The notes beneath the pieces are model-generated. The model searched no databases and was not told the origin of the DNA. It saw only the letters and a program-made list of their open reading frames with translations. From positions 558,001-622,000 of the forward strand of contig CAXXCL010000003.1 of NCBI GenBank assembly GCA_963668615.2: a DNA stretch of 64,000 bases. The letters are read 5' to 3'. Origin of the DNA: JAAYPI01 sp963668615 (lineage in GTDB: Bacteria; Bacteroidota; Bacteroidia; Bacteroidales; Paludibacteraceae). Below, piece after piece: positions 63,627 to 64,000 of this stretch. The translations under genes and the position numbers were made by a program. The first letter of the stretch is position 1, and every line of letters begins with the position of its first letter.

Positions 63627-64000
63627 ATGAAAAGATTTTTATTTTTAATCATAGCACTTGCTTTTAGTTTAGCAAACTCTGTAGGACAACAGCATTCGCA
63701 GTTTAGCCAATACATGCTAAATTTGAACGGCGTGAGTCCCGCTGATGTTGGAAGTAGTGGCATGATAAATCTTTTCGGAACAACGAGACAACAATGGATT
63801 GGGCTCAAAGGAGCTCCGAAATCGACAATGATGAGTGTCGATTTCCCTTTCAATATTGCGAATACAAAACACGGTGCCGGTTTATATTTTTTAGATGAGA
63901 GTATTGGATTATTCTCTAATCAAAGTGTAAATTTGGAATACGCATACCATATGCTTTTATCCGAAGGAAGTTACCTTAGCGGAGGTTTTACTGTTGATTT
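63627..64000 (+). CDS. PorP/SprF-family type IX secretion membrane protein (5' part)
   Basis: An ATG at 63627 opens a frame that runs off the right edge; 124 codons are visible. A signal peptide (about 1-20, ending near VGQQ) is followed by HSQFSQYMLNLNGVSPADVGSSG and QQWIGLKGAPKSTMMSVDFPF, the hallmark start of PorP/SprF outer-membrane barrels. PorP binds the inner PorKLMN complex; SprF paralogues export SprB-like adhesins. porK, porL, porM and porN may follow outside the window. An inverted repeat lies directly upstream. Confidence 0.9.
   Translation, partial: MKRFLFLIIALAFSLANSVGQQHSQFSQYMLNLNGVSPADVGSSGMINLFGTTRQQWIGLKGAPKSTMMSVDFPFNIANTKHGAGLYFLDESIGLFSNQSVNLEYAYHMLLSEGSYLSGGFTVD

Noticed and set aside
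1..64000. CRISPR arrays, insertion sequences, prophage, attachment sites
   Set aside because: No regularly spaced repeats, transposase or integrase genes, or long terminal inverted repeats were seen on reading.

Overview
The window comes from an A+T-rich member of the Bacteroidota, most likely the order Bacteroidales. The evidence is a Bacteroidota-type dcw cluster, the ruvA-sprA pair, type IX secretion genes (sprA, porQ, porP/sprF-like), a fused FeoA-FeoB with its FeoB-associated Cys-rich partner, DUF4954 and DUF2795 proteins, and many promoters matching the Bacteroidota -7 box TAnnTTTG instead of the proteobacterial TATAAT. Genus and species cannot be read from the sequence. No insertion sequence, prophage, CRISPR array or rRNA was seen; the window looks like ordinary core chromosome.

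Layout. 1-17058 (+): one long division and wall operon, mraZ-rsmH-ftsL-ftsI-murE-mraY-murD-ftsW-murG/murC-ftsQ-ftsA-ftsZ, followed by a GatB/YqeY-like gene and a TerC-family gene. 17258-20591 (-): rseP, dxr and a degenerate M23-family protein. 20893-20965: initiator tRNA. 21020-21643 (-): a small outer-membrane barrel. 21791-22873 (+): LptF/LptG-type permease. 22895-30899 (-): ruvA and sprA. 31106-33588 (-): an amino-acid symporter and an unrecognised membrane protein. 33825-42293 (+): mlaE, mlaF, xth, mutL, gltX, waaA and a GHL10-type glycosidase. 42383-49815 (+): hemerythrin/RIC-like protein, pseudo-receiver LuxR regulator, OprB-like porin, FeoAB (split by a frameshift), a type IX-secreted esterase, the FeoB-associated small protein and a cyclophilin. 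49974-51812 (+): rpsA. 51863-58307 (-): uvrA, pfkA, ispH, cmk, porQ. 58446-63154 (+): a candidate leader ORF with terminator, hflX, DUF4954, a methyltransferase and PduO-type adenosyltransferase. 63278-64000 (+): DUF2795 and the start of a porP/sprF-like gene.

How the genes work together. The dcw genes make lipid II and build the divisome, with MraZ probably autoregulating the operon through 10-bp repeats in its leader. SprA, PorQ and PorP belong to the type IX machine; the esterase at 47577-48815 carries the matching C-terminal sorting domain and is a probable cargo. MlaEF, the LptF/G-type permease, WaaA and RseP are envelope lipid, LPS and quality-control functions. The 42-49 kb block groups genes that suggest iron handling and iron-centre repair.

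Most notable points: a MurG-MurC fusion in a single reading frame; a T8 tract that breaks feoAB; a short ORF plus intrinsic terminator immediately upstream of hflX that resembles an attenuator; a pseudo-receiver regulator translationally coupled to a RIC-like hemerythrin; and an M23-family protein and a MutL that have lost catalytic motifs.
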